DNA of 64,000 bases from Candidatus Gastranaerophilales bacterium (GCA_944323485.1 CALUSR010000004.1:186001-250000); one strand, 5' to 3'. Counted from the stretch's first letter, positions 34,585 to 44,213 are shown. Numbers and translations are program-made. Notes: generated from the sequence alone by a model not told the origin.

Positions 34585-35835
34585 ATGCTTAATGCTGAAA
34601 TAATAACTATAGGCAACGAAATTATCTACGGAGATGTTCTCAATACAAACAGCAGATATATTTCGTCAATCTTAAAAAACATCGGTATAAACTGCCGTTT
34701 CCATCTGACCGTAAAAGATGACAAAGAGGATATCTCATCAGCACTCAAAACTGCGGAACAGCGTTCAGACCTGATATTTATTACCGGCGGGCTCGGACCT
34801 ACAGATGATGACATAACAATAGAATGTGCTTCATCAGCCCTCGGTCTTGATGTTGAATTTCGCTCAGACATATTTGAAAACATCAAAGATATGTTCAAGA
34901 AACGCAATATAGAAATGCCTGAGAGTAACAGAAAACAAGCTTATGTGCCGCAAGGTGCAAAGGTAATCCCGAATAAATCAGGAACTGCTCCTATGAGCAT
35001 TGTTGAAAAGAAAGGAAAATACTTCTTTTTCTTCCCAGGAGTGCCTTCAGAAGTTGAGTATTTTTTCGAAAGTCACCTGAAAAAACTCTTATCAGAGATG
35101 TCTTCTGATAAGATTATCAGCAGAATGCTCAAATTTCATAATCTATCAGAAGCATTGATGAACGAAAAATTAAAACCTCTTGAGCAGAACTCGGAAGTCG
35201 AAATAGCCTACCTGCCTAGTAGAGGAGAAGCAAGACTCAAACTAACGGCAAAGACAAATTCTTATGAAAAAGCAAAAAGACTGTTAGACGATTGCGAAAC
35301 AAGAGTTCTCAAACTGATAGGCGACTATTATTACGGGAGAGATGAGCAGGAAATAGAGGAAATACTATCAGACCTGTTGAGAAAGAATCATTTCACCGTT
35401 GCAACAGCGGAATCTTGCACAGGCGGGCTAATCAGCAAATATTTGACAGATGTTTCAGGGAGTTCATCTTATATAAAACTTGATGTTGTTACCTATTCAA
35501 ATCAAGCAAAAGAAAAAATACTCAAAGTAAACTCTCACACTCTAAGCGAAAAAGGAGCTGTAAGCGAAGAAGTAGCAAAGCAGATGGCAGAGGGAATAAA
35601 GAAACTCGCAGAAACTGATTATGCTATATCAACAACAGGAATAGCCGGTCCGACAGGCGGCAGTGAAGAGAAACCGGTCGGACTTGTATACATCGGAATC
35701 GCCGGTAAAAAAAATACTTATGTTCTCAAAAAAAATTATCCATCAGGACTTCCGAGATATGAAATCAGAGAAAGAGCAGCTTCTGATGCCATGCACTTTC
35801 TCAGAGAAACTATACTCTGTGAAATGAAATCTTAG
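34585..35835 (+). CDS. cinA: CinA: nicotinamide-nucleotide amidase / competence-damage family protein
   Basis: Two-domain CinA of 416 residues. The N-terminal COG1058 domain starts AEIITIGNEIIYGDVLNTNS and has FITGGLGPTDDD (ADP-ribose pyrophosphatase-like); the C-terminal domain (about 255-410) has ATAESCTGGLISKYLT and STTGIAGPTGG, the nicotinamide-nucleotide deamidase. It salvages NMN in the pyridine nucleotide cycle. The stop overlaps the convergent gene by 4 bp. Together with nnrD it is a second nucleotide-repair gene in the window. Confidence 0.93.
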   Translation: MLNAEIITIGNEIIYGDVLNTNSRYISSILKNIGINCRFHLTVKDDKEDISSALKTAEQRSDLIFITGGLGPTDDDITIECASSALGLDVEFRSDIFENIKDMFKKRNIEMPESNRKQAYVPQGAKVIPNKSGTAPMSIVEKKGKYFFFFPGVPSEVEYFFESHLKKLLSEMSSDKIISRMLKFHNLSEALMNEKLKPLEQNSEVEIAYLPSRGEARLKLTAKTNSYEKAKRLLDDCETRVLKLIGDYYYGRDEQEIEEILSDLLRKNHFTVATAESCTGGLISKYLTDVSGSSSYIKLDVVTYSNQAKEKILKVNSHTLSEKGAVSEEVAKQMAEGIKKLAETDYAISTTGIAGPTGGSEEKPVGLVYIGIAGKKNTYVLKKNYPSGLPRYEIRERAASDAMHFLRETILCEMKS

Positions 35836-36752
35836 GCTGCTGTCAACAGCTGGGCAAGAAGGTCTGTATTATTTTCCAAGAGTGATTCTGCAAAGACTTC
35901 AGGTTGGACAAGAGTCAAAGACTGAGTAAGCATTTCATCCGGCAATATGTTTATCATCTCTGCCATATCAGATGTTTCTAGAGCATACATACTCTGAATC
36001 ATCATATCTTTCGGAAGCATTTCGACAGTAGAAAGGAACGCCTCCTGCGGGAAGAGCTGCCATTTGTCTTTGTCTTTTTCCGTTAACTCGAGAATAACTT
36101 GCATCTTTTCTTCTTTTTCCATTGAAACAAGAGCTTTTTTGAAGTTCTGAGGATTCATCTGAGAGAGCTCAAGTACCATAGCAGCTGACTGCTCATCCTT
36201 GCTCATGGAAGGATTTACGTTCTGAGGGGGTTTGCCTGTTACTGACTGTATCATCTTCGACAGAGCCTCTGGAGGCAACCCCATCAGCGATTTTAGAAGT
36301 TCTTCTTTTTTTAATCCATCATTTGTCAAAAATTTGTCCATGTATTTCTCTGGCATCATCTTGAGCATTTCTTCAGGCGTAAAAATTTGCTGTAACATCT
36401 CAAGCAGCTTCATCTTCGGAAGCTTTTGCAGCATGGACATAAGTTTTGCAACGGTAAAAAACTGCATAATCAAAAGCATAGAACTCTTATCAAGTTCTTC
36501 AGTGAGTTTTTCAAGATAATCTCTTCCTAATAACCTCAAGAGGATATAACGGTTGTTCGGGTCATCAAGATTAAACAACTCTATTAATTTTTTCGGATCT
36601 TTGGGCAAAATTCTCAGCGCATCTTCAAGAGATAAAGATGTATCAGTTTCTCCGCTCTCTTTTGAAGACGAAGAAGAATTGACAGCAGAAGTTCCTCCGA
36701 CAAGATAAAAATTTTTCAGTTTTAATAATTCTTCTGTATCAATTCTAATCAT
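35832..36752 (-). CDS. FliG/MgtE-N-like helical repeat protein
   Basis: A 306-residue soluble protein, largely helix, with repeated LPP/LPK-type turns (LQKLPKMKLLEMLQQ, LMGLPPEALSKMI, EMLPKDMMIQSMYAL, NILPDEMLTQSL). This is the pattern of the FliG middle / MgtE N-terminal fold. It is not a canonical FliG: the charged C-terminal motor domain is absent. A sigma-28-like promoter lies 43 bp upstream, and the start has no clear Shine-Dalgarno. A flagellar role is inferred from that promoter and the fold. Confidence 0.6.
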   Translation of the reverse strand: MIRIDTEELLKLKNFYLVGGTSAVNSSSSSKESGETDTSLSLEDALRILPKDPKKLIELFNLDDPNNRYILLRLLGRDYLEKLTEELDKSSMLLIMQFFTVAKLMSMLQKLPKMKLLEMLQQIFTPEEMLKMMPEKYMDKFLTNDGLKKEELLKSLMGLPPEALSKMIQSVTGKPPQNVNPSMSKDEQSAAMVLELSQMNPQNFKKALVSMEKEEKMQVILELTEKDKDKWQLFPQEAFLSTVEMLPKDMMIQSMYALETSDMAEMINILPDEMLTQSLTLVQPEVFAESLLENNTDLLAQLLTAA

Positions 36753-36794
36753 AAGACAACGTATTTTCCGTTATATTTTAATCCTCAATAAAAT

Positions 36795-36821
36795 TTATCG
36801 GATAAAACTCAAAAATCTTTA
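36795..36821 (-). promoter_or_regulatory. Sigma-28 (FliA)-like promoter P3
   Basis: On the minus strand: TAAAGATT, 15 nt between TAAA and the -10, and TCCGATAA (36795-36802). This is the exact FliA consensus spacing with a one-base change in the -10. It reads into the FliG/MgtE-N-like gene. Confidence 0.6.
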
Positions 36822-36849
36822 TGATTAATACTAATATTGAAACATTTTG

Positions 36850-37824
36850 TTACAAAATACATTTAAGCATTTTATCAACAGAAACCCTTGAAGAATAATT
36901 TTTCTCAACAGTCTCACGCCCTGCAAGAACAATTTTGTTGTATTCAGATTCATTATACAAAAAATAATCTATCTTTTTGCATAAATCTTCAAAAGATGAA
37001 AACATCACAAAATCTTTTCCCGGAGAAAACAGCCTCTCACCATCAGCTCTATAGTCGCTCAACAGCAATTTTTCACACGCAATCACCTGATAAGTCCGAT
37101 AATTCAACGACCCTATTCCCTGAGCATTGTAATTAAACACAATCTTTGACTTGTTTATCACCTCTGACATCTTCTCTTCTGTATCAACAAACCCCCGATA
37201 ATTTTTTTTCAAAAGCTCTTTTTCTGCTTCTTTTTCAACTCTTGAAACAGCTTGCTCAAAATGCTTCTGATGAGCAAACCACCCAAAGCGCAGATGTTCA
37301 TATCTTTTCATAAGTTCTAATACAATCTTTAATCTGAAATCACTATCAAGCCGCCCTGCAAACATAAGCTCATATTCGGCTTCCAAATTCAAATTTCGAT
37401 AAACACGGGTATTAACAAAATGAGGCATATAAAAAAGATTCTTTATCTCATTTTTTTTCTTCTCACACAGCTCTCTATCCCAGTAGAAGACATAGTTATC
37501 ATCTTCCTTCAGAAAATTATAATACTCTCGCCAGTATTTCCCTGAATGCTCATCATCAACAACATCAGAAAAATAATTTATGGATGGTATTTTTAATCCG
37601 AGCTTATTTTTATATATTATCGCCATATAATCATAACTCACAACAAAATCAAAGCTATTAGCTGCGAGAAGTTCATCAAAAACATCAAAAGAATCATATA
37701 ATGTATCAAAAACAACAACCTCATGTCCAAGCAGCCTGAATCCGTCAAATAAACTTGAAGAAGTCAGACGACCTCCGATACTCTCAGGCATTATGGCAAG
37801 GACTTGCAGCTTCTTTGCCATAAA
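36850..37824 (-). CDS. CgeB/GT1-type glycosyltransferase
   Basis: A 324-residue protein with a GT-B-like arrangement. N-terminal half: KLQVLAIMPESIGGRLTSSS and VVSYDYMAIIY. C-terminal half: FAGRLDSDFRL, NYNAQGIGSLNYRTYQVIAC and SPGKDFVMFSSFEDLCKKID, the donor-binding region of CgeB-like family glycosyltransferases. The frame opens at 37881, but ATG 37824 with GGTGA just ahead is the better start, one base after the stop of the preceding DUF486 gene. The sugar and acceptor are not known. Confidence 0.78.
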   Translation of the reverse strand, partial: FMAKKLQVLAIMPESIGGRLTSSSLFDGFRLLGHEVVVFDTLYDSFDVFDELLAANSFDFVVSYDYMAIIYKNKLGLKIPSINYFSDVVDDEHSGKYWREYYNFLKEDDNYVFYWDRELCEKKKNEIKNLFYMPHFVNTRVYRNLNLEAEYELMFAGRLDSDFRLKIVLELMKRYEHLRFGWFAHQKHFEQAVSRVEKEAEKELLKKNYRGFVDTEEKMSEVINKSKIVFNYNAQGIGSLNYRTYQVIACEKLLLSDYRADGERLFSPGKDFVMFSSFEDLCKKIDYFLYNESEYNKIVLAGRETVEKNYSSRVSVDKMLKCIL

Positions 37825-37825
37825 A

Positions 37826-38167
37826 TCACCATTTTTTGAACACAAAAAACACAGACAGTATAATAAGCGCAAACCCCACAATATAATTCCATTTCAACCC
37901 CTCTTTCAAATAAAATACAGAGAAGAAGCAGAATACAACAAGAGTTATAACCTCCTGCATCGTCTTCAACTGTGCAGCTTCATAATACTGATGCCCTATC
38001 CTGTTCGCAGGAACCTGAAAACAATACTCAAAAAACGCAATCATCCAGCTCGTCAGAATAACAATCCACAATGCGGCATTCTTGTGCTTGAGATGCCCGT
38101 ACCATGCAAATGTCATGAATATATTAGATATTGTAAGTAATACAACAGGTGTAAGATGTTTAATCAT
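37826..38167 (-). CDS. DUF486 / DMT-type small membrane protein
   Basis: A 113-residue protein with four membrane helices, matching DUF486 in the drug/metabolite-transporter superfamily: SNIFMTFAWYGHLKHKNAA, FFEYCFQVPANRIG and TMQEVITLVVFCFFSVFYL. The function is unknown. It is immediately upstream of the glycosyltransferase with one base between them, so both are co-transcribed. Confidence 0.88.
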   Translation of the reverse strand: MIKHLTPVVLLTISNIFMTFAWYGHLKHKNAALWIVILTSWMIAFFEYCFQVPANRIGHQYYEAAQLKTMQEVITLVVFCFFSVFYLKEGLKWNYIVGFALIILSVFFVFKKW

Positions 38168-38315
38168 TGCTACATTTTAGTAAAAAAAAATTTCTGCTAC
38201 AATCTAAAAAAAATTTTTCAAATATGATTTGTAAATATTCTTTTACAAACTAGCAAAAAAAAATATTCATTGCATACTAATAAAATAGTAGATATTAGAG
38301 GTTTTAGTTATAAAT

Positions 38316-40181
38316 ATGGAAATTTCAAGAATTGGTACTACCACTTCTTTTGGTAGAGCATTTACTACAAAAGAAAAACAAGAGTGGAAACAACTCGAAC
38401 AACAATCAAGACAAGAACTTGGACTAGGAAGAACAACAGCTGTTGTCTTTGATTTCAATATACCATCAGAACAAGGGTATAATACGGCTATTGGAACAAC
38501 CCTCTCTGAAAACTCTCAGGGCTTTATGAATTTTGTACAGGATATGACAGGGGCAAATGCTATGTTGCTCGGTCCTCAGGGGCAAATAAGCTCATTTAAT
38601 ATCTGTCCGTATTCAGGAACGACTTTTTCCCTCGGAGAACACCTCATTGACCTGAAACTTCTCTCAGGAGATGACTACGGCAACATATTGCCGCTTGAAA
38701 GAGTACAACAATATGACAGAGATTACGACGGAGACCCGAAAAGAAGGGACAAAAAAGTTGACTACGGCTACGTAATCGGCGATGACTACGACCCAGGAGT
38801 GCAGAATCTTGCACTGAAAGAAGCTTTTGAAAACTTTCAAAAACTGCCGAAACATTCAAAACTGAAAAAAGAATTTAACCAGTTTAAAAAAGATAATACC
38901 TACTGGCTCGAAAAAGATGCACTATATGATGCACTTGCTCAAGAACACGGTATCACCGACTCAACAAAATGGCCTGAAAAAGACAGGGACTTATTCTCAG
39001 GTAAGTACTCAAAACATGATGTAAACAAAAGAGTTTCAGAGTTAAAAAACAAATACCCTGACTTGATTGAACAAAAAGAATTCAACCAGTTCCTGATTGA
39101 CAAACAACAACAAGCAGCAAAAAAACAATATAACGATAAAGGTTTCAAAACCTATGGCGATTGTCTTGTCGGTTTTTCTGACAAAGAAAGATGGGCTCAC
39201 AAATCATGCTTCAAAGATAACGAATACATGGGCTGCAAAAACTCTGATAAAACTGTTCAAACCTGGGGATTTCCGGCTCTTGATTATTCAAAACTCGGAA
39301 CACCAGACCGCCCCGGCGAAACAGGTGAACTCCTTGCCCATAAATTTGACAGTTTCTTCAAACGCTACGATGGCGTAAGAATAGACGCCGCCTGGCAAAT
39401 TGTAAATCCATATACATATACGATGAACAACGGCACCCCTGAAGAAGTAAAAAATCAACCAAAACTCAGAGACAGCGTCATAAAAATAATCGAAAAATCA
39501 GCATCAAAAGCTGGTAAACTAGATAAAGACAGCCTCCTGTTTGAACTCCTCGGAGAAAATGCACAGGAAGGAATAAAACTCACTCAAGGAAAATATCCGC
39601 ATATCCATATCACCAGATATGCTCATGGTTCCTGGGGAAGACCTGCTTATTATGAAACTCAGGGCTACAAACCGGGTGACTATACAATCGGTGTAGGCAC
39701 ACATGATGATATAACACTGAGAGAACTTGCCGCAAATAAAGAAAAAAGACAAGAACAGAGCGAATTTCTCTCAAAAGTTTTGAAACTCAATTCACATGAA
39801 CTGGTCGGTAGCGAAGAAAAATTCAGAAACGCAAAAACAGCAGAATTGTTCACAACAAAAGACCAATTCTTCACTCTTCCTGATATGTTCGGTATGTCAG
39901 AAAAAATCAACCAGCCGGGCACTCAAAATGGTATAGCTTCAAACAACTGGACTGTCAGAATTCCGACTGACTACGAATCTTTCTACTACCGGCAGCTCTC
40001 GGACGGTTACGGAATGAATATGCCTGATGCTCGTGCAAAAGCGTTGAGAGCAAAAAACAGCCATAATCAGGAATTAATAAATAAACTCCAAACAGCAGCG
40101 GCAATCTTGAGAGAAAAAGGACCGAACACTCAGGCTGAAGCTGACGCACAATATGGAGCTAATTTTTCAAAAATATCCTAA
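38316..40181 (+). CDS. malQ: GH77 4-alpha-glucanotransferase with N-terminal SFGR tag
   Basis: A 621-residue enzyme of the amylomaltase/D-enzyme family, moving alpha-1,4-glucan segments in glycogen or maltodextrin metabolism. The three acidic residues are in place: D357 in VRIDAAWQ, E410 in FELLGENA and D464 in GTHDDITL; the spacing (53 and 54) is like that of MalQ. The helical insert with TYWLEKDALYDALAQEH and a PGTQNG...NWTVRI end also match. The N-terminus MEISRIGTTTSFGRAFT carries the recurring SFGR tag. It has no signal peptide, so it is cytosolic or directed by the tag. It is a single gene with its own terminator. Confidence 0.87.
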   Translation: MEISRIGTTTSFGRAFTTKEKQEWKQLEQQSRQELGLGRTTAVVFDFNIPSEQGYNTAIGTTLSENSQGFMNFVQDMTGANAMLLGPQGQISSFNICPYSGTTFSLGEHLIDLKLLSGDDYGNILPLERVQQYDRDYDGDPKRRDKKVDYGYVIGDDYDPGVQNLALKEAFENFQKLPKHSKLKKEFNQFKKDNTYWLEKDALYDALAQEHGITDSTKWPEKDRDLFSGKYSKHDVNKRVSELKNKYPDLIEQKEFNQFLIDKQQQAAKKQYNDKGFKTYGDCLVGFSDKERWAHKSCFKDNEYMGCKNSDKTVQTWGFPALDYSKLGTPDRPGETGELLAHKFDSFFKRYDGVRIDAAWQIVNPYTYTMNNGTPEEVKNQPKLRDSVIKIIEKSASKAGKLDKDSLLFELLGENAQEGIKLTQGKYPHIHITRYAHGSWGRPAYYETQGYKPGDYTIGVGTHDDITLRELAANKEKRQEQSEFLSKVLKLNSHELVGSEEKFRNAKTAELFTTKDQFFTLPDMFGMSEKINQPGTQNGIASNNWTVRIPTDYESFYYRQLSDGYGMNMPDARAKALRAKNSHNQELINKLQTAAAILREKGPNTQAEADAQYGANFSKIS

Positions 40182-40198
40182 ACTCAAATACCTCTAAT

Positions 40199-40227
40199 AA
40201 AAAGAGAGCTTAGTGCTCTCTTTTTTC
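40199..40227. terminator. Bidirectional intrinsic terminator
   Basis: AAAGAGAGC/GCTCTCTTTT around TTAGT, followed by TTTTC; between converging GH77 and GT2 genes. Confidence 0.85.
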
Positions 40228-40233
40228 TTTTAT

Positions 40234-41016
40234 TTATTTTCTTCTGCATCTGTAGTCTTCATGATTCATCTCATATTCCCAAAGCTTCACTATAGCCATA
40301 AACTTGTAGTGCGCAGCTATGATGGCAAAGATGAAACCGTGGACACCGTCCCTGAACCCCTGTTTGATAAAATACATCTTGATGAATTCAAGAACGGAAC
40401 GGGTCACAAGAAATGCCATCGAAAAATGCTTGTTTCTCGCTGTCAATTTTTCAAGCTCAAGAGTTGTATAATAATTCCACTTGATAATAAAAGGATTCAG
40501 CTCATCAACCATAGTATGAGTGATGAACACTTCCCCATGCTCATTTGGAATATACTCTTCTCTGCCGTTTACCTCGGGGGCTCCATGGACATGAGCCTGA
40601 TAACTCACACACCCTTTTTTGAAAAATCTCAAAATGCCTCTCTTTGAATAAGAGTGCAGCACTTTGCCGAGAAGCTCGTTTTTATAAGGTATTCTAACAC
40701 CTTCTGCCGGATTTTCACGTTCAATGTAAGCTCTCAAATATTTCAACAAACCGCTTGAAGCGTACTCATCAGAATCAAGAATCAAAAAATAATCAGACGT
40801 TACCTGAGAGTTTGCAAAATTTCTGGCAGGCTCTGCATATCCGACATTCTCATGATATACAATTTTGCATTTGAATTTTTCTGCAATCTCAATTGTTCTA
40901 TCAGTGCTGTGCATATCACAGATAATTATTTCATCAGCATCTTTTACCGACTCAAGACATCTCTCAAGATATTTTTCAGAATTATATGTATGTATTACAA
41001 CAGATATAGTCTTCAT
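40234..41016 (-). CDS. Family 2 glycosyltransferase
   Basis: A 260-residue GT-A enzyme. SVVIHTYNSEKYLERCLESV is the N-terminal nucleotide-binding strand, DEIIICDMHSTD the next motif and LILDSDEYAS the metal-binding DxD region. The C-terminal part has hydrophobic stretches (GFIFAIIAAHYKFMAIVKL) that may associate with the membrane. It resembles the WaaE/KdtX branch that adds sugars to lipopolysaccharide core. The acceptor is not shown by context. Confidence 0.82.
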   Translation of the reverse strand: MKTISVVIHTYNSEKYLERCLESVKDADEIIICDMHSTDRTIEIAEKFKCKIVYHENVGYAEPARNFANSQVTSDYFLILDSDEYASSGLLKYLRAYIERENPAEGVRIPYKNELLGKVLHSYSKRGILRFFKKGCVSYQAHVHGAPEVNGREEYIPNEHGEVFITHTMVDELNPFIIKWNYYTTLELEKLTARNKHFSMAFLVTRSVLEFIKMYFIKQGFRDGVHGFIFAIIAAHYKFMAIVKLWEYEMNHEDYRCRRK

Positions 41017-41072
41017 AAAAATCGTTCCCTCTCACAACTCACATCGATTATACAGCCTATAGAACGAATCGT

Positions 41073-42896
41073 CTAGCAATTTTGTATTTTCATACAACAA
41101 CTTTTACACTCAAAAAGCAGTTTATATTTCTTACCATGAGAATCAACAAGGAAAAACGGCTCCCGATATCTGTGTTTTTTACCTTCCTTTGAGCACAACC
41201 CGAGAGAAAACTTCAAACAATGCTTCGTTGTCATCAAAATTTTTCCGCTAACATTACCTGTTTTCTCAATGGCATACTCTCTGCATATCCCGCCCCTTTT
41301 CTCATAAAACTCTTTTGCCTTTTCATTCATAATATTCACATCATAAAACAACTCTCTCTCAAAATAAGGACTGATAAATATACCTCCTGATTTTTCAACT
41401 TCATAGGAGGCAATCCTCTTTTCTTCGAGTTTTGCAAACAGCCTTCGTCTCAGCTCATTCAACTCTGATAGAGGAATAAAAGGATAAACATCAACCTCAA
41501 CTCTTGCCTCTTTGATATCAAAGCAGCTATCGCCCGCCTTTTTGAGGCACTTGATTATATTATTCCTGGCAAGCTCTTGATTTTTCGCCTTATCATAATT
41601 CTTGCCCGCCTCAACAACAACTCTCACGCCATCTTCATCAACAGCCGAAAGTTTATAGCATTGCTCCTTCTCAACAAAACAAACAGACGCCTCTATCTTT
41701 CTCTCTACTTTTGCGCTTTCTAACATCTTTGAAAACTTATGATTATAATTCCTGAATACCTCAACTCCCTTTCTTATCCCGTTCATTGACTGCGGAAAAA
41801 TTTTGTTTCCCTCTGCTTTGTTGACACTTGTTCCTACAAGCTCGCCTCTCTCATCAAAAAAACATATCCCGTCAGCATTGTTCAACTCACTCCCATCAAA
41901 GAGAAAATATTTCTCAAAAACCTCTTTCACCTTTCCCGTATATTCCCCTCTTGACTTTGGAGAGTCAAAAGAAATAATGTTTTTATTTCTGCCATGCAAA
42001 AAATATTCGCAATATCCGCGGTTAAAAGTTTTGTTTACATCCGCTTCAAACCCGAGAACGCTATACCCTGATGAGCTTCTTTCATATTCAGTGTTTTCTA
42101 TAGCGTCATCAATTTTCTTTCGATAAAAACTTACAACATTTTTTATATAATCTTCATCCTTCAACCGCCCCTCTATCTTAAAGGAGCTGACACCTGCGTC
42201 TATCAAATCTTTTATATCAGAGGAAAAATTCAAATCCCTCAAACATAAAAGATGCTTATCCGTTGCAACAACAACGCCATCAGAATCGACAAGAGAATAT
42301 TTTTTTCTGCAAGGCTGCGCACACTCGCCTCTGTTTGCACTTCTGCCGCCTATTGCATAACTCATATAACACTGCCCGCTGTATGACACGCACAAAGCAC
42401 CATGGATAAAAGTTTCTATCTCAACATCGGTATTATCTGCAATTTTTCTTATCTCATCTAAAGACAGCTCTCTTGCAAGAATAACACGGGAAAAACCTGT
42501 TTTCTCAAGAAATTTCACCTTTTCAAGAGTCGAGTTATGGCACTGCGTGCTTGCAAACAGTTTGATTGGAGGAAGCTTGCACTCAAGCAGTCCCATATCC
42601 TGAACAATAAGCGCATCAACCCCGATATCATAGAGCTGATAAATCAACTCTACTGCCTCACGCAACTCATCATCAGACATAATGGTGTTGATTGTCACAT
42701 AAACTTTTACTCTGAACTTGTGAGCGTATTCAACAACATCTTTTATATCATCAAGAGAATTTGAAGCGTTTACCCTTGCCCCGAACTTTGGAGAACCGAT
42801 ATAAACAGCATCAGCCCCGCAGTCAATTGCTGCAAAAGCTGTCTTCTTATCCTTTGCCGGAGCTAAAAGTTCTATTGTCTTCTTTTTGTTTTTCAT
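41073..42896 (-). CDS. Peptidase U32 family protein
   Basis: A 607-residue member of the U32 family. The N-terminal TIM barrel has ELLAPAKDKKTAFAAIDCGA, the conserved EIETFIHGALCVSYSGQCYM and GGRSANRGECAQPCRKKYSL. It extends into a C-terminal region ending with a Cys-rich tail, FECKSCCMKIQNC. U32 members include collagenase-like proteases and RNA-hydroxylation factors (RlhA, TrhP); the Cys cluster suggests an Fe-S enzyme of the latter kind. The gene is 15 bp downstream of the permease on the same strand. Confidence 0.87.
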   Translation of the reverse strand: MKNKKKTIELLAPAKDKKTAFAAIDCGADAVYIGSPKFGARVNASNSLDDIKDVVEYAHKFRVKVYVTINTIMSDDELREAVELIYQLYDIGVDALIVQDMGLLECKLPPIKLFASTQCHNSTLEKVKFLEKTGFSRVILARELSLDEIRKIADNTDVEIETFIHGALCVSYSGQCYMSYAIGGRSANRGECAQPCRKKYSLVDSDGVVVATDKHLLCLRDLNFSSDIKDLIDAGVSSFKIEGRLKDEDYIKNVVSFYRKKIDDAIENTEYERSSSGYSVLGFEADVNKTFNRGYCEYFLHGRNKNIISFDSPKSRGEYTGKVKEVFEKYFLFDGSELNNADGICFFDERGELVGTSVNKAEGNKIFPQSMNGIRKGVEVFRNYNHKFSKMLESAKVERKIEASVCFVEKEQCYKLSAVDEDGVRVVVEAGKNYDKAKNQELARNNIIKCLKKAGDSCFDIKEARVEVDVYPFIPLSELNELRRRLFAKLEEKRIASYEVEKSGGIFISPYFERELFYDVNIMNEKAKEFYEKRGGICREYAIEKTGNVSGKILMTTKHCLKFSLGLCSKEGKKHRYREPFFLVDSHGKKYKLLFECKSCCMKIQNC

Positions 42897-42911
42897 CTTA
42901 TGAAACTCTCA

Positions 42912-44213
42912 TTAGTAAGGATATAATACAAAAAATATTATTGATATAACACACAAAATCCAGTTTGCCGGATTTGTTTTTTCTCTCTGTCCTGAGAATA
43001 ACTTCATCAAAGGATATGCAATAAACCCTGCCGCCATACCGATACCTGCGTTGTATGTAAACACCATCAACACAATAGCAAGACATGATGGAATATATTC
43101 TGTCGGGTCAGAAAAATCAACACGTGAGATACCGCTTATCATTAAAAGCCCGACAACAATCAGTGCAGGAGCATACGCCTCAGGAGGAATTGAAGTGAAT
43201 AAAGGAGCAAAAAACAAACCGAGTAAAAATAAAACTCCGACAAACACTGTGCTTAAACCTGAACGGGCACCAGTTTGAACGCCTGTAGCAGACTCCAAAA
43301 ACACCCCGCTTGTCGTAGTTCCCAAAAGCGACGCAAAAACGGTAGTCAAAGAATCGGTAAACATAGGTTTCTTAATCTCTGGAAGATTTCCCTTTTCATC
43401 AAGAAATCCCGCTTTATAAGACACACCTATCAAAGTTCCCATTGTATCAACATAAAAAACAACAAAAATTACAAACAACACGGGCAGAAACTTCAAATCA
43501 ATAGCCCCGAGAATATCAAGCTGCCCGAGGACCGGTCTTATATCAGGAGGAGCAGACATCAAAGAAGACGGCACATCGCTAAGCCCGAAGAGAAAAGAAA
43601 TAATCGTCAAAACAATTATCCCTAAAAGCAGAGCAGCCTTCACTTTTTTTGCAAGCAGCACAACTATCAACACCACTCCGAATACGGCAAGCATAACTTT
43701 TGGTTCCTGCCAGTTTCCGATATGTACAGGAATTTCAGCATTTCCTGCCTCAACAATACCTGATTTCAAAAGCCCGAGCAGTGCAAGAAAAATTCCGAGC
43801 CCTGCCCCGAAAGACATTTTCAAACTCTCAGGCATAGAGTTCACAAGCCAGGGACGAATGTTCAAAGCAGTAAGCAAAAAAAACACAACCCCGCTCAAAA
43901 AAACAGCACCCAAGACAACCTGCCAGCTAAAACCCATCAACACAACAACAGTGTATGCAAAAAAAGCACACTCTCCGACGAGAGGAGCCACGGCAAAGGG
44001 TCTGTTTGCATATAACCCCATAATCATACACCCGATGAATGTAGTGTAGATTACGGCAGCCATAGACGCCTCAAAAGGCATCCCTGCCATTTCAAGAATT
44101 TTGGAATTTATGATAAGCATATAAGCCATCGTAATAAAAGAGGTAAATCCCCCTACAAGTTCTGTTTTGATGTCAGTCCCAAGATCTTTAAGCCTGAAAA
44201 AGTTTGAAATCAT
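42912..44213 (-). CDS. NCS2/AzgA-type purine permease
   Basis: A 433-residue transporter with about 12 membrane helices, taking up adenine, guanine or hypoxanthine. AzgA-type signature: LKDLGTDIKTELVGGFTSFI followed by TMAYMLIINSKIL at the N-terminus and TSGVFLESATGVQTGARSGL later. The open frame runs back to 44501, but that stretch overlaps the dispersed repeat and has no family match; the ATG at 44213 has TGAGGT upstream. It is divergent from adenine deaminase, consistent with a purine salvage pair. Confidence 0.9.
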   Translation of the reverse strand: MISNFFRLKDLGTDIKTELVGGFTSFITMAYMLIINSKILEMAGMPFEASMAAVIYTTFIGCMIMGLYANRPFAVAPLVGECAFFAYTVVVLMGFSWQVVLGAVFLSGVVFFLLTALNIRPWLVNSMPESLKMSFGAGLGIFLALLGLLKSGIVEAGNAEIPVHIGNWQEPKVMLAVFGVVLIVVLLAKKVKAALLLGIIVLTIISFLFGLSDVPSSLMSAPPDIRPVLGQLDILGAIDLKFLPVLFVIFVVFYVDTMGTLIGVSYKAGFLDEKGNLPEIKKPMFTDSLTTVFASLLGTTTSGVFLESATGVQTGARSGLSTVFVGVLFLLGLFFAPLFTSIPPEAYAPALIVVGLLMISGISRVDFSDPTEYIPSCLAIVLMVFTYNAGIGMAAGFIAYPLMKLFSGQREKTNPANWILCVISIIFFVLYPY

